Below are positions 40,901-54,149 of a stretch of 64,000 nucleotides of DNA, in pieces. A program made the position numbers and the translations under genes. Numbering within the stretch: the first letter of the stretch is position 1; each line of letters starts with the position of its first letter. Below the pieces are notes generated by a model. That model was given only the letters and a program-made list of their open reading frames with translations. It was not told where the DNA came from and made no database searches. The stretch is from Otis tarda. Taxonomy: Eukaryota > Chordata > Aves > Otidiformes > Otididae. Where the stretch lies: positions 44,807,303-44,871,302 of the forward strand of contig CM048591.1 in assembly GCA_026413225.1 (NCBI GenBank). The letters are read 5' to 3'.

Positions 40901-41215
40901 ATTGAAAGGCTCTTTTTTTTAATACAATGGCTTGCTTCCCTTCTGATTTGTCGTTACTGCTCACTACTTATAGTTACCAGACTTGGTGAATCAACTAGAT
41001 TAAAAGCCATCAAAACTACCCACTTTAAAATGCCACATCTTTTTAATATTTAAAATGACAGACTAGCACTGACTATCTAATTAGAGTGATATATACTTCA
41101 ATACAGTATGTATGCAAGTTGTGTTTGGAGCAGTTTCTTAAGTGACAGTGTCTTTAGGATATAGATGTAGCACATTTAAATAATCAATTTAATTCAAAGC
41201 AGTCCTTTCACTTAC

Positions 41216-41310
41216 CCGTATCCAGCTGTTGGCCTTCAGTTCCACAGGGTTCTGTGGTTCACTGCTGTATAGACAACATAAGCACCACATCAGAGTCTTC
41301 TGGCTTTCAT
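41216..41310 (-). CDS. FANCC: FANCC exon 4: codons 84-115
   Basis: The 95-base exon encodes (D)[19 protein letters not shown] then [12 protein letters not shown]. The human sequence is [20 protein letters not shown] then NSGQSKLNSWIQ, so the WCLCCL block, EPQN and NSWI are kept. The acceptor is a T-rich tract ending CTGCAG; the donor is ACGG|GTAAGT. Length and phases equal the human exon. The next exon lies 30 kb away across intron 4. Confidence 0.97.
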
Positions 41311-41706
41311 CTGCAGGGAAAAAAAGCAAATAAGGATACATTTAAGAAAAAAAAAAAAAAAAGAAAAATCAAAACACAGACAGAATTACACACAACAATC
41401 CCTATCCATCCACAAAACTAAAGTCCTAAATATCAGTCTCAACCCATAATGGTTCTACCCTACCAGATTCACACCACACGTTTAATGTTATTCATATGTA
41501 GTTCTTGTGTAATCATTTCCTTCAATAGCAGTTTAAAAGATATCAAAGAGTTCAAAATCTAGACAATATTTAGATGGTCTTAAGAAACATGCATGACCTA
41601 GTGATTCATTTACATAAATAATACTTGAAGCTATCACCAAGGAACTTTCAGTTCAATATCTAAATAATATCATTAATGATAAACAGTATAGTAAAATAGT
41701 AGTCAG

Positions 41707-41781
41707 TAAAATACAGTAGTTAAATTATTTACTTTTATTAAAATATATTTATTTACTTTTATTAAAATACAGTAGTTAAAT
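41707..41781. repeat. Local AT-rich tandem duplication
   Basis: TAAAATACAGTAGTTAAAT occurs at 41707-41725 and again at 41763-41781. Between them TTTACTTTTATTAAAATA is also repeated. This looks like replication slippage in intron 3. Confidence 0.75.
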
Positions 41782-44319
41782 AGTTATTTCATTGTGTCTA
41801 AAGCTTGCATAACTAAAGAATGCTTACTACTGAAAAACTTAGGCTTGTGAAGTATGAACTCATTCACAACAAGAATGTAAAACATCAAGTTTTCTCTAAG
41901 AAAGAGATTCTCCATTTCTTTCAGGAAAATGACATTTCTGCAGACAGCAGAATAGCTAAATGCTGATGGAAAAAAATCCTATTGTGATTTTCTGTTCAGG
42001 ATCAGATCAGGTTTTACTTAATTCTAACTCACTGGTTGGAAATTAGTTGCCTTCTCTAACATCTTACTATACTGAACAATACTGTCACTGCTCAGATGCA
42101 CAGTTATTATTATAGAGGAGGTGATTACTGGGAGTAAGCAGTTGAAGAGCTATTTAATTCATTAGTATTTCCTACAACTTTGTTTTCAATACAGCTTTTT
42201 TTAATGTTCTTTGGCAGACACCAAAAGTCTCTACACTGAAATTCATCCCAGAATAAAACTGCATAATTGTAATAAAAATTATGAAAACTGGATGTAGTAT
42301 TGTAGCTCTAATATAATATTCACTTACTAAGCAATATTATTCTTGTTAAAAATTATACAAATGAGTAAATCCACACGAGTCTTAGAAATAATATTAGGAG
42401 ACAATTTGTTTATCAAGCTCAACAAGTGATTTCTTTTGTTTTCTGTGTATTTGCTATTCAGGATGTAATAAACAGTATTATTTAGAAGAGCTTTGCTGGC
42501 AAAGCCTGAAGAAAAAATAAAACCTCCATTAAGTAAGGGAGGTATTTTCACCAGGTGATCAGAGAAGTTAATATTGATTTAAACCAGTATGCCTCAATAA
42601 ATGTCCAACAGGCCTGTAGACCATTACTGGCCTCCCACTGACTAAATCTCTGCACAGAAATGGTTTCTAAAACATACACATTTAACTGACTACAATTTGG
42701 GATATTCTGCCACTGTGTGTTTGGGGATTTTTTTTTTTAAGATGGATTTTTACAAGGCTACTAATTTCCTAGGTTGTTTAAGATTGGAGTTAAAAGAGAC
42801 CTCTTACACACTGGTCAGCAGAAATTCAAGGTATTCTTATACTTTGATTGTAACTAACATCCAACTAGCATTCAGACATTAGCACTACAAGGTAACTCTG
42901 TCTCCTTCAAAAAACTTTTCACCTCTGATATTAATTTATACAGGGGGAAAAACAAACAAATACTGTTTAATTTGCTTAAATTACTAAATTATAGCCATTT
43001 GCTTCCTGAAAAATTAATATTTTAAACTTTATTAATTACTAGTACTAAGATATTGTCTGTCAGGCTTTCAAGATAATTTTAATTTATATGAATTATATTT
43101 TTTAAAAAGTCAAACTATACAAAAAGAGAGACGGTGGGGAGAGGGGAAGGGTGGAAATCAAGCCCAAAGTGCGTATCTCAGACAAAGTACATGTAATTCA
43201 AGTGTTCCTATTTTTGACCCATCCTATTTATACTGTATATCTATGGTATGCCATTAAGTATTTTTTTTTAAGTTACAGTTTTCTTTTGACCTAAAAAAAT
43301 AAAGGAAAGAGGTGAAAAAAAAAACTGCATGTAACTGCTTAATTAGACCTCTGGATGAGAAGAAATTTTGCTACACATGATGTCTTGCTGCATACTATAA
43401 AGTAAATTGCATATATTGTTGCCCAACAGAAATATAAATCAGTATGATGAAAGCTAAAATGATGGAAACAAAGCTTAGATAAATTATATACACGGACACT
43501 ATTCCAGCATAATGTGTTTAAATAGATTTAGCTAGATACATTCAAACCACCCTAAGCGAAACTGACTTCATTGGCATCATAGCTGCGCCAACACCTTCCA
43601 AAAAGTAAGGGACTTGTACAGCTTCAAAATTTTCCTAGTCAAAATTACTTTTTGGCTCCAGCCAAAACTGAAGTAGTATCCCTTATATCTGTGTAAAGTA
43701 GGAAAAGAGACCACACAGTCCTCTTGCTGAAGTACCCAGTGACACTCTGAAGGCCACAGTTCTCTTTTCACAACTGCTTTGTAACTGAGGATGAAAGATG
43801 GGATGATTAAAAATAAGGGGGAACAGATATAAAAATAATTATGGCAGCTGCAAAAGATAATCACATCAAAAGACCAAACACAGAGAGCCACAGAAACCTT
43901 ACTGGTGGGTTTTTTCCTCCCATTTTTTCTAGCAACTGTGATCCCCATGGAAAACATACCATCATGGTATGTACTGAAAACTATTATTAGGATACGAACA
44001 AAGGCATTTGATCTTATTGTGGCATGAAAGAATGCTCACTACCCACATATATATGCAATTAATACATCCAAAGGAACAAAATTAGTAACTCAAAGGTGGA
44101 AATTATATCCCCAAAAGGGTCACCAAGTATCTACTGCACTTCTTAAGTAGGTTAATGTTGTAACTCCAACTAAAGGAATGAAAATTTTCTGTAGGAAACT
44201 TAAGACAACTTGGAAGCTGTTCTGTAAAAAAATACAAACAACAACAACAAAAACCAAACAATAAACCTTTATGATGAATCAGATTGCACTTCTTCCCTGC
44301 CAATTTCACATCAAAAATA

Positions 44320-44343
44320 AAAAACAAACAAACAAACAAAAAA
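44320..44343. repeat. (AAAC)n microsatellite
   Basis: About four AAAC units within an A-rich stretch in intron 3. Confidence 0.8.
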
Positions 44344-46962
44344 GGCAATGTTTTTCTCATAACACAGTATGGTCTAAATCATCCTATGATACAGTAAGTT
44401 TATAAATACCCTGTCATGCACAGGGCCAGATGCAAGGAACTAATAAGAAAGCCCTAATCCTTCAGTCAGAAATATTATTTTTAGAGCTTACTGCAAAATT
44501 TTAATGAAATAAATCAGAAAATGTTGATTAGCTAAAACTGAACTTTCTGTGGAAATGAATGCAGGCATAGTCATGCACACTCACACACATATACTCACAC
44601 AGAGACCCACCAAGAAATTCCCCAGCATTTATAGTATTAGTTCGGGATTCAGGACATTTGGGCTCAAAACTCAAACCAAACTGAGAAGATAATCCCCCAG
44701 CCCACAGAAAAAACATTGAAATTCCTTACCAAGACTGAATTCCTCATGTATCCCTTGTGGTTAGGACCACAACTACAGCCATGAGATTTTTTTCAGTCGT
44801 GCTTTCTTCACATTAGCGTTCTAAATAAGGCTAACTTGGTCACCTCCTGCTCAGGAGTGTTTATGAGGAGATTATTTTCCCTTGGAGACCACACTTCCTG
44901 CACTGAGTGGTCAGCCACGTCAGCTTCCAGCACCAACAGACATCCATCTAAGGTGATAGGTATTGTGGTTTGGACATAATGCAGAAGTATAATGTTTTTC
45001 CTCCTCCATTTATTAGTATGAAAGACTGAATTGAACAAAATTAGTTCTTTCTACTGTGAGGGTGGCCTGGTCTCAGACACATGCCTGAATGAGCTATTTA
45101 TCCAAATGAGAAATTACATGAAACCCACTTGAGAGTCAGCATCTGCTACAGCCAGCACTATCTTAAAGGATATCTTCAGAACTAGTGCCAAACAAAATTA
45201 AAATCTGCTGAATCTAAAATGCCAGCAGTCCAAAGACCACTCAGGTGGTTCTATAAAGAGTCTTCAGGTCTATTGATGTCAGAAAATCTCCTTGACTCAT
45301 CTTTGAGCATTAAAGTGAAGAATTCCATTCTGAGCAAGTGAAATTCTCTGAATTAGCCCGCTTGCAACTGTGAGACAAAAAAAAGACCCTGTAGCAAAAC
45401 TCCACTCTCTTGCAATCTCCAGACGTAATGATCAACTTGCAGAAAAAATGCTTTTCTTGCTCTAGAAAATGCTGAGGGATCCCAAGAAGAAGGAAGTAGA
45501 GGAAACCAATAATATATTGCTGAGATTGTTATGTAAAGGAGTCAAAAGCAGAAACAGATGGCTTTCCATTTTGATGAAAAATATAGATGAAGCTACTTCC
45601 TATACCACAATATACTGTCAGCTCAGAAAAACTGATGGTCCAAAGAACTGTATATTACAAACAAAAACTTAGAAGAAAAGCATGTGTGTTGTAAACATAA
45701 ATAGTTATCAACATTCTCAAAAACTGGAACTGTGACTAAAAAGGGAACTTCTCCATTCTAAAAATAATTCTAAAAGATATGAAAAGGCTTTTCTCAGAAG
45801 GTGCCACAAAAGCGTACATTTGCTGCTCTGTGGAAGTGATCTATATTTAAATATATGCTCCTTCCCAAATTTTCCCTTCAGAGGGGATGTGGTGACATAA
45901 GACACATCTACCATGTGTTTTGCAGAGAAGTTCATTCTGGCTGTGCTTGGAGCTGACTAGAGGAAGATAAAGCCAAACCAGAAGAAATACGATCACTTTA
46001 GCCTAATGCTGTGCTTGACTTAATCAGCCCTTCCAGGTGAGCACAAAAATAGTCCTTTCCTGTATTTCCCCAAAAGGAAGCATAAAACAGAAGAGAAAAA
46101 ATGGTACTTTATTTTTTTTTCAGTCGTAGTAGTAGCAAAAGACTGGCAAAAGATTATTTTAAGGGGTTCATAGAGAAGATAAGAATTAGTTTTCTGCTTA
46201 GAAGTAGATCCAGAGCTGTTTATCAAGATAGCAACATCTCAGTTCCTGAAAAATGTACTAGAACTGCTGGTGAGGTAGCACAAGCAGTGTCTTCCCCCTC
46301 CCAGCAGTTTCCCATCCCCAATTTCTTTTCTCTACTTTATTCTCACCTATACACATATACACTATCAGTTAGAGGCTTTTGGTTTTTCATATGCTTTTTT
46401 CCTGTGTCACCACTTCACCATTTTGCTTTTGACTCTACGTGCATTTTCACAGGTTTGCAAGATGAGGAAAACACACATTCGGAACAAACTCAATAAAACC
46501 AACCAAACTTGACCAAACCAAGCAGCATATATAATAGAATATTCTGATGTATTACTGGATGAAACTTCTGTTGAAAGTAATCTGAAACACTAGATTTTGT
46601 ACATTTTGAGAACCTAACAAAAATGTAATTAATACCACAAGACAATAAGAAAAACAGAACTCATGACGCACTTAAACACTCACTGGGTTTAAAACCTACT
46701 GCTCCCAAGTTAAGATTCTGTAACTAATTAATTAAATTAATTAGCTTCAAAAGTAAATTTAAGATTTCTGAATGCCATATTTTTCAATGCCATATATTTA
46801 GCCACTTGGCTAACCTTTTCATCTTAAAATTTTACTTAAGTAAAAAAGAATGCTGTTTTTTTTATGGAAAAAAAATCAAAGTATATAGAAAGCTGTATTC
46901 TCCTAATTCCTATAGAATAAAGTTTATGGAACTGCTGCAGAAGTATCATTACATGTTCTTAC

Positions 46963-47047
46963 CATATCCTATAACAAAAGGATTCCAACAAAGCCTTCCT
47001 AGAAGCTGGCCAATTAAAGGGAACTGCTGGATTGCTACAATTGAATC
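46963..47047 (-). CDS. FANCC: FANCC exon 3: codons 56-84 (phase 0 to 1)
   Basis: The 85-base exon reads DSIVAIQQFPLIGQLLGR then LCWNPFVIGY plus one base. The human counterpart is DSNTVIERFPTIGQLLAK then ACWNPFILAY, so the FPxIGQLL and CWNPF blocks are conserved. Acceptor TTTTAACAG and donor ATATG|GTAAGA flank it. The length equals the human exon. The single trailing base completes an aspartate codon with exon 4. Confidence 0.96.
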
Positions 47048-48666
47048 CTGTTAAAACATAAAAACAAACAAAAAGATAATGAATGTATTGCAGAAGAAAA
47101 GTAGGTTAGTAGAACTGTTCATGATCAGATTGTTGTATCCCAACAATCCCAATACTTTTGCTCTGGAAGCAAAACACTTGCACGTATGTAATAAAGCAGA
47201 ACTTTCTGAAATTGGCTATAATGTCATAATTTAAATAAGTTAAAGCTTAAGTGAGTAATTTCTTCATCTAATACTTAATTACAGTTGAAAATTTGTTAAT
47301 TTGCCTCACATCCAGTAAGCATTTGGTATTAGTATTAGTATTAGTAACCAAAACTTCATTATAATAAAAGCAGAATTAAGCCGTATTTTTGTTGATCCTC
47401 ATTGTTTTAATATACTTTGTCACAAAATTTCTGAAGAAATTAATACCTACTATGGCATAAAACTGAGTGTCTTTCTGTTACTTTTGCTTGCTTTCTTTAA
47501 ATTAACTTAGTAATGACTAGCCAGTAACAAACTGCAATTTAACTTTTAACCAAATAGAAAGCAGCTTCACTATAAAAGTAGTAGACAATGTAATTTATAT
47601 ACAATCTTGTGTAATCAGTCTTATTTTTCCATTTGTGTAGCTTTACTATCTAATAAATGAAGGCTTCTGTAAACGGCGCTGTGCTGAGATAACATGCAAG
47701 TAGCAGGAACGATAACCATCTGCTGCTGCTGCAGTAAATTCCTTACATTTGTCTCACACTTGGGGCTAGCCCTAGACTTTCTGGGGCCATATTCACAAGG
47801 TCCATTTCAGGCCAAGCCTCAGATTACGTAAAGCAGGAACACTAAAAATGGAATTTTTGTTCTCCCTCTTAAGAAAAAGACATATTTAAATACTGGAAGA
47901 AACACCACTCCCCAAAATTTTTTTATTTAAAAGTTAAATTCATTAAAAAAAAAATAACAACTCTGCAGTCTTCAGATAAGAAGAATATTTAAAAGTAAGT
48001 ACTTCCATAAGAAGTCAGCCTCATGCCGTAATTGCAATGTTTCTAAAGCTAATTATACTTAATATATATACTGAGAAAGCCATGCTCAGAAAAACACATA
48101 CATGACTAAACATATAAATAACTAAATTTACTTTTTAAAAAAGCACTCTAGTGAGTGCAGACAATAATTAAATTACTAAACAGAGCAGCCAGCAGCACAT
48201 GCCAATAATCTGACCATGCTGCTAGAATTCACTATGTGTGCCACCACACTGGGGTTAATGTGTCAACAGACTCTCTAAGATTTAAAGGATCAGTTACAGT
48301 TTCGCATGTTAGGGCCTTTAAATAATCCAATTTATGACCTGACAACCAGAATCAAATTCTTGTTTATTTTAAAGAGTTGGTTTTTTTTTTCAAAAAGGCT
48401 AGAGCATTGGCTAGGAAATCTCACGTGACAACAACCAATCAAGAAGAAAAAGCTCCTTTCACAATAAATCAGGGAAACAGGAAGCACATTCCTGTTTGCA
48501 TTACCTGTGACTGTTTCCCAAATTTGCCTCCCTGATCCAACAACACATTAGGTCAATAGCACAAATCTCTCTGCTACTGTTACCTTCTGGTTTTGTCAAA
48601 ACATGGTGTAGATTGTTTCCAAGGGTGCCTTCAAAACAGTTCTCTCTTCCTTTTAAAGTCACTTAC
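47048..48666 (-). other. FANCC: FANCC intron 2
   Basis: A 1,619-base GT-AG intron. It contains a short TATTAG tandem repeat at 47327-47346. No transposable element or other gene was recognised. Confidence 0.93.
47327..47346. repeat. (TATTAG)n tandem repeat
   Basis: Three copies of TATTAG, the last followed by TA, in intron 2. Confidence 0.85.
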
Positions 48667-48840
48667 CATGTGCTGTAAAGTTTCATAAATCTGATGTAGA
48701 AACTCCTGGAGCTGGGGCAAGTGAAGGCACACATCCTTCTGGGATTCCAGTGTGGTGGCTTGACCCCATTCAATAGCTTTTTCCAACCAATATTCAAAGT
48801 TCAGTTTGGGCACTGCAGTGTCCTGGGCCATTCCGCAATC
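48667..48840 (-). CDS. FANCC: FANCC exon 2: 9-nt 5' UTR plus codons 1-55
   Basis: First coding exon. The ATG is at 48831 (reading leftward), followed by MAQDTAVPKLNFEYW, and the exon ends with LQEFLHQIYETLQHM. Human FANCC starts MAQDSVDLSCDYQFW and this exon ends in EALKEM, so both ends agree and the coding length is the human 165 bases. A polypyrimidine tract and CAG acceptor sit just upstream (AG at 48842-48841), leaving nine untranslated bases before the ATG. The donor is ATG|GTAAGT (GT at 48666-48665). The start context has G at -3 and G at +4, which favours initiation. An in-frame ATG further upstream lies in the intron beyond the acceptor, so it is not the start. This N-terminal segment is predicted to be helical and belongs to the part of FANCC that packs in the C-E-F subcomplex. 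Confidence 0.96.
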
Positions 48841-51800
48841 CTGAAAAAAAAGATTGTAACTCCCCATCAGGCAGCACTAAACACTGGCTTCAAAGCAAGA
48901 ATGAAAATGGGAAGGATTTCTGCTAACTCTTTTTGCATTCACACATGAAGCGGGGTGTAGGGGGTGTCTTTGTATTTATGTCTCGTAAGGGTGCCAATTT
49001 TCTCTGCAGTAGTAAGAGGGTAAAATAATAACCCCATTACGACAAAGTAGCAAAGGGGGCACAGTAATCAGTAAATTACCTTAAAATGTGCCACCCAGCT
49101 GTGTCTCAGGCTTCTACTATCTGAATTTGTTGTCACCAATATTCCACTCAAAGGATATTAAAAGAATGTAAACGTGTATTTATTTAGATGCTTTGCATGA
49201 TGAAAAACTGAAAATGCCCATTTCAAGATAAATGAAAGCATTAAAATAAGGCTCTATCAAAATAAAAGGGGTTAGGGAGCCTTCGCTTGTCATAAGTTCT
49301 ACATTTGTAATTGACAATTAGTTTTAAGTGCACAAAGAGTATTCTCGTTAAAGGAAATTAATAAATTTAGTATTCCAGCTCTGTTTTTATTATTATACAA
49401 AGGAGGGGGGAAAAATATGACCACATGCAACTCTATATATAAACTCAGTTCTGAATAAATGCTGTACTATATATAATCTATATTCAGTGGCATACTTTGC
49501 TTTAAAAACTGGGTCTTTGAGAGATGAGTATTATCGCCAAGCCAGAACATTAAAATCTAACCAAATTGCCCCAGTAAAAGACAGCAACCCCCACATTTTT
49601 TTCTGCTTTGCTATTATTTTTTTTCGTTGGCAGAAGGACAGAGAATAGCACAGCAGGCACGACACCAACCTTTAAATCTCTCTGAAAGAAACACCTCATA
49701 GGCTGAAAGAGCAAACAAGCTCTTGCAGCTATTCTATCATTGTTCTTTCTGTCAAGACTGTTAAGACAACTGTCAATTAATACAAATGTGGTGGCAGTTT
49801 TCAGAAATTAACTGTTGCCCACTTGGAGACAAATTCAGACACTCATAGAAGCAACAGAAATCGGTGAATATTACCTTTGTAAGCTACAGGCATGGAGGTA
49901 CAGACCAAAAAAATAAACCTCAATCTCAGCAGCAGTCCTGCAAATCAAGCTTGCTTCATACAAAAAAAAAAAACAAACAAAGAAAAAACTTACTGATCTT
50001 CTATGAATATCAAAAACAAGCTGCAAGACTTCATCACCATAGCTCTCTCAAATGACATAGGTCTAACACCCAGCAGCAAGTAGCCATCAAACACACTTAC
50101 CACCACAGGGACATAATAAAGAATTTAAGAACAAATTAAAGCCAGGAATTGAATTTACACATTTGAGTAAATTAATGAGCCTTTCTGATGTTGCCAGGTA
50201 AGATTAATCCTTTAAGAAAAAGGGGAAAAAAGGGAAGGAGTGGGAAAAATAAAGCCTACAGCCACTGCAGCATTTTGGGGGCAGTCACACGAGTTGACTA
50301 CGCATCAAAAGTGGACCTGAGGTAAGCAAATCAGGCAGGCTTATCTCCTATACCAGGTACTTGTAACTACTATTCCAGTATGCAGAATGGCACAGCCATC
50401 ACAGGGATGTCTGAAATCCCAACTCCACAATAAGAAAGGTGTTTTATCTCCCTCCGTAGTTACGGCTAAATAAAATGGATTGCTGGTCCAGAGAGACTCC
50501 TTAGCAAACCCTTGGCTGGTCCAGAGGCATTGCCATACAGAAAAAAACTGTCAAAGACCGAGATGTATATCCTTTTTTAACTACAACTAAAAAAAAATCA
50601 AAAAGGAGAAGGTCCACATAAGAGAAAGGAAATTTTAAAAGTATATCTGTTCTATATGCTGCTAACTGCAAGTGTGTATTTTTTACAGTTTCTGATAGTT
50701 AATTCCCTTAAGATACCTCTCCTGAGTATCTTGGATACGAGCAAAGTATTGTCCCATCAACAGACTTACACTAGTCACATAAATAAACCTGTCTTTTCTT
50801 CACCAAGAAAACAAAATAGTTCTCTGTTCAATGCTATTCAAAATCCTCATCTGAAATGTAGCGTGTTTTCCACAGCTGTCTTGTTGTATAAAAGCATAAG
50901 CAAAGGACTTAGACCAAAAAAAACCCCAACTATACAATCTAGAGTTCAGAGCCTGTCTTCAGAAGGCTCAGCCCTGAACTTGCTCCTTTCACATCATTTT
51001 CTGATGAAACAGAAACAGAGTTCTGTTTCCAAAACAGAGTTTAGAAATTTTATCTGCAGTCTAATGCTCATTCATGGACAAGTTTATGGGCAAAAATGGA
51101 GGAGGCAGTTTTCCATCTCATTTTTAAAGTGAACTGAGGGATAAATAAATGTATTTTTCTGTGCAATTAAATTTTCTGAAACTGCTCAAAATACTATATC
51201 AGAAATAAGGAGCCACTGATCTAGATGACTAAGAGAACAGGTAATCCGCAGTGTGTATCTGTAATAAACTGTAGTATATGCACTGAAAACAATGGGAAAT
51301 AAATCATTAAGAGTGACATGAATAACAATCTTTGTTTGCACTCTTTTTGGCGGGAGGAGGCAAGGTTGAGCACTTCTGTAAAGCTGTATACAAGAACTAC
51401 TCTTGCCGATTCAATGGTGGTAGAATCCCTTACAGCAACTATTAGGAACTGAATGTAGATTTTTCAAAAATTATCATCACAAAAATTCTATCAGTGCTAA
51501 AAATATTGCTGTTACCTGTTTTGGGATACAGTCAATTAATGTTCTTCTAAAACTTATCCTGAGATCTACAGATGAGTATATTAAACTGACATTTCCAAGC
51601 ATTGCTGCATTGTTCATTTGGCCATAGGCCTCCGTTTAGCATTTAGCGTGTCCTTCAGTGCATCCTTCATCCAGAACGTGCCTGATTTAATATGCACTAA
51701 TGCTGTGCTGCATCACAAAACTGCTTATGCCACACTAAAAGAACACCAGAAGAAAGAATTATATTAAAAGACCTACGGAAATTATAGAAAATACAGACTT

Positions 51801-52254
51801 GATTAATAATTTGACTTGTCATACTGTGAAGTACACTCCTAAAGTCTCTTTCAGGTTCACTTCCACTCTCTTCAGTTAGTTGTGACTCCTTTTATTTCAG
51901 CTGCCAAAAATAAAAAACCGCTTCTTATTTATTACTATTTACTCCACAATATGAGAAACTCAGAAGCTGGATTTACTGTGAATTGCTTTAAAATATCCTT
52001 TACTTCTAGAAAGAAAGGGAAGAATAGTCTTTAGTCCTCCTCTCTCAGAACCCCCAGTCAAACCCTCCTGGTCTTGTACTTTCAAGCGCAGGGAACCCTG
52101 TGGAGCTCAGGCGTGAGGGTACTTGTTACATCTTTCGGAAGCTGAAGGCAGCATTTCTAACAACGGATGGATTAGCTTTATTCTGTCAAGTGAGCTATCT
52201 GGATTAGTGTCTGAAATGTTACACGTTAGTCAGTAACTTTTGTTAGCAGATCTT

Positions 52255-52365
52255 GAGGCGAAGCCCTACAGTAAACCCGGGCACTCCACTCCACCTAACA
52301 ACAGAGTTCTTGCTGCATCCTCCGGAACGCACACGTACAAACACTGCGCGGTACGACGTACCTGA
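52255..52365. promoter_or_regulatory. CpG-rich patch in intron 1
   Basis: By my count about nine CpG fall within roughly 110 bases (CCCGGG, CCGGAACGCACACG, CTGCGCGGTACGACG), in an intron that otherwise has few. At its right edge the minus strand reads ATTCAG|GTACGT (GT at 52361-52360), a strong splice-donor match. It could mark an alternative first exon or an enhancer, or be chance. No TATA box or other support was seen. Confidence 0.3.
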
Positions 52366-54149
52366 ATATTATCCTTCTGTGACAGACAGCAAACTATTTG
52401 CAAGAGTAGAAGAGACAGCAACGAAGTTTTCAGAAAACTTCTCACAACTATCTCCTTACTCATAGTCTGAAAATGAAGTATTTGTGCATTCAGCAGCACA
52501 TAATACGAGTAGTAAAAGAATGAAGATTTTTTTTTCCTCTGGAACTGTAGAAATAAAATCTTTTTAAGTAAAACTATAAAAACAGAAAAATCAAGTGAAA
52601 GCAAAGTAACTTACTATTACAAATTCTGAAACTCAGGACTCAACTATAATATAAAGGGAATATGCAGTTGCTAAAACATTACAGCTCCTCAGAAAGAATT
52701 TCTGTCAATCACAGAAAATACAGTAACAAATTTTTATATCTTTCAATGTCCCCAAAATTGGCTTTAATAGATTGCCAAAAATTACTACAAAACTTTTATT
52801 ATTTAGTTTGTCTTTAATCTTGTAAATTCAGCCGTTATTTTTAAATAAATAAAATCATTTCAAGTAGAAGGATCTTTGTGATTCCGTTAAGGTACAATAT
52901 TGCCTTATGTCACAGCATTCCAAATAAATGTGACAAAAACTTGCATTCAAGGTATAAAGCTCTCATTTGTCTACTTGTCCTTGAACCAGTGATAAGCAGC
53001 TCCACACTCCAAATGAACACTTCCCATTATGCCATCTCCTCTCAAATCTTACTATTTTCTCATTTATTATTTCTCTACAAAAAATGTGTATGAGGTTCTT
53101 TCACGTTGTTCCCACAAGTATATTTTTCATCTTCACCTTGACAACTCTTCTTTTACTTGCCAAGAACAAAAAGAAAATGCAATACATACTTAGTTAGGCA
53201 GTAAGATCAAATATGATTTATTTCCTACTTTAAACCTATTACTAGCTCTCCAAAAAATAAATTCAGAAAAAGCTTATTAGGAAAAAAGTGAGTAATTTTT
53301 TAGAAACTTCAGAAAGGCCCAAGAGTAGTAAAGACTATGTGAAAATTAAAAAGATATACTGTTTATTCCTGTCATCTTTTTTTTCACAGTGTTCCTTGTT
53401 GAGAAATTAGGTTCACTGGCTGGTTTATAGGCGGGTATTAAGTCTAATCTACTCTAATTGGCAGTCCAGCAGTCAAGAATAATATAGAGAAAAATTTCCA
53501 GATAGATTCTGGGCAGTGTGCTTACATCCAGTGTTGATTTTTTATTTAATAACTTTTCAGATAAGAGCAAGTTTGCTTATCTTTTCCTCTTTGTGTCTAC
53601 ATCCACAGATATTTAACAGCAAGAATAAACCACTATTATAGAAAATTGGCTGTCTACATGTAGACTTTCCAAACTAAAACAAATGTAAATATATCTTCCT
53701 CTGGAAATACAACCAAAGAACAGAGTTTTGCCAAAATAAAGGAACCAACATTGGCTAAGCAGCATGAATAATTTGGTAAACTAAACAGCTGTCAAGCAGA
53801 TGGGTGGCATTATCATTCAGCATTTACACTAGCACTTCTAAATAAATTAACTCCTCTATTTTGCTCCTCTTTGTTTCCTCTATTTACTCCAATAATCAAC
53901 ATTTTAACAGTTGTCAGATCTGTCTTCTGAATTACATTATCAGGTCTCACTGGAAAAAGAGCCCAATTTTCATTTTTAAGGGACTGTGGCCACTAACAGC
54001 GCTACTTCTATGGAAAGCATATATCTCAAACTTCTTGCATAAGTTTAATCTGAGTAACATTGCAAATAGCAAAATGATGTTTCCAGTTGCATTCTGTTGT
54101 CCTGCATGACTGGAGAAGACTAGATGCCTTGAGGAAACACGCATTGCTG

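Larger units (their letters stand above)
11137..41215 (-). other. FANCC: FANCC intron 4 (30 kb)
   Basis: The largest intron in the window, 30,079 bases with GT-AG ends. It hosts CR1 fragments at 14062-14702, 17526-17628, 30457-30654, 34190-34470 and 35175-35342, a solo ERVL-type LTR at 33521-34113, an unclassified GC-rich block at 28870-29440, three CTCF-core-like 12-mers (12719, 32328, 33352), and short microsatellites. The stretches 17.7-28.8 kb and 35.4-41.2 kb show nothing I can classify beyond simple repeats. Confidence 0.93.
41311..46962 (-). other. FANCC: FANCC intron 3
   Basis: A 5,652-base GT-AG intron with AT-rich unique-looking sequence. It contains the AAAC microsatellite at 44320-44343, an A-rich run at 41347-41366 and a locally duplicated AT-rich segment at 41707-41781. 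No CR1 fragment was recognised here, unlike introns 1 and 4. Confidence 0.93.

Noticed and set aside
43577-43957. 126-residue minus-strand open frame in intron 3
   Set aside because: No family resemblance and no sensible splice borders. It lies between well-defined FANCC exons 3 and 4 without matching any known FANCC segment.
50656-51132. 158-residue plus-strand open frame in intron 1
   Set aside because: Serine/leucine/lysine-rich sequence without any known motif and no promoter or splice context. Treated as chance.
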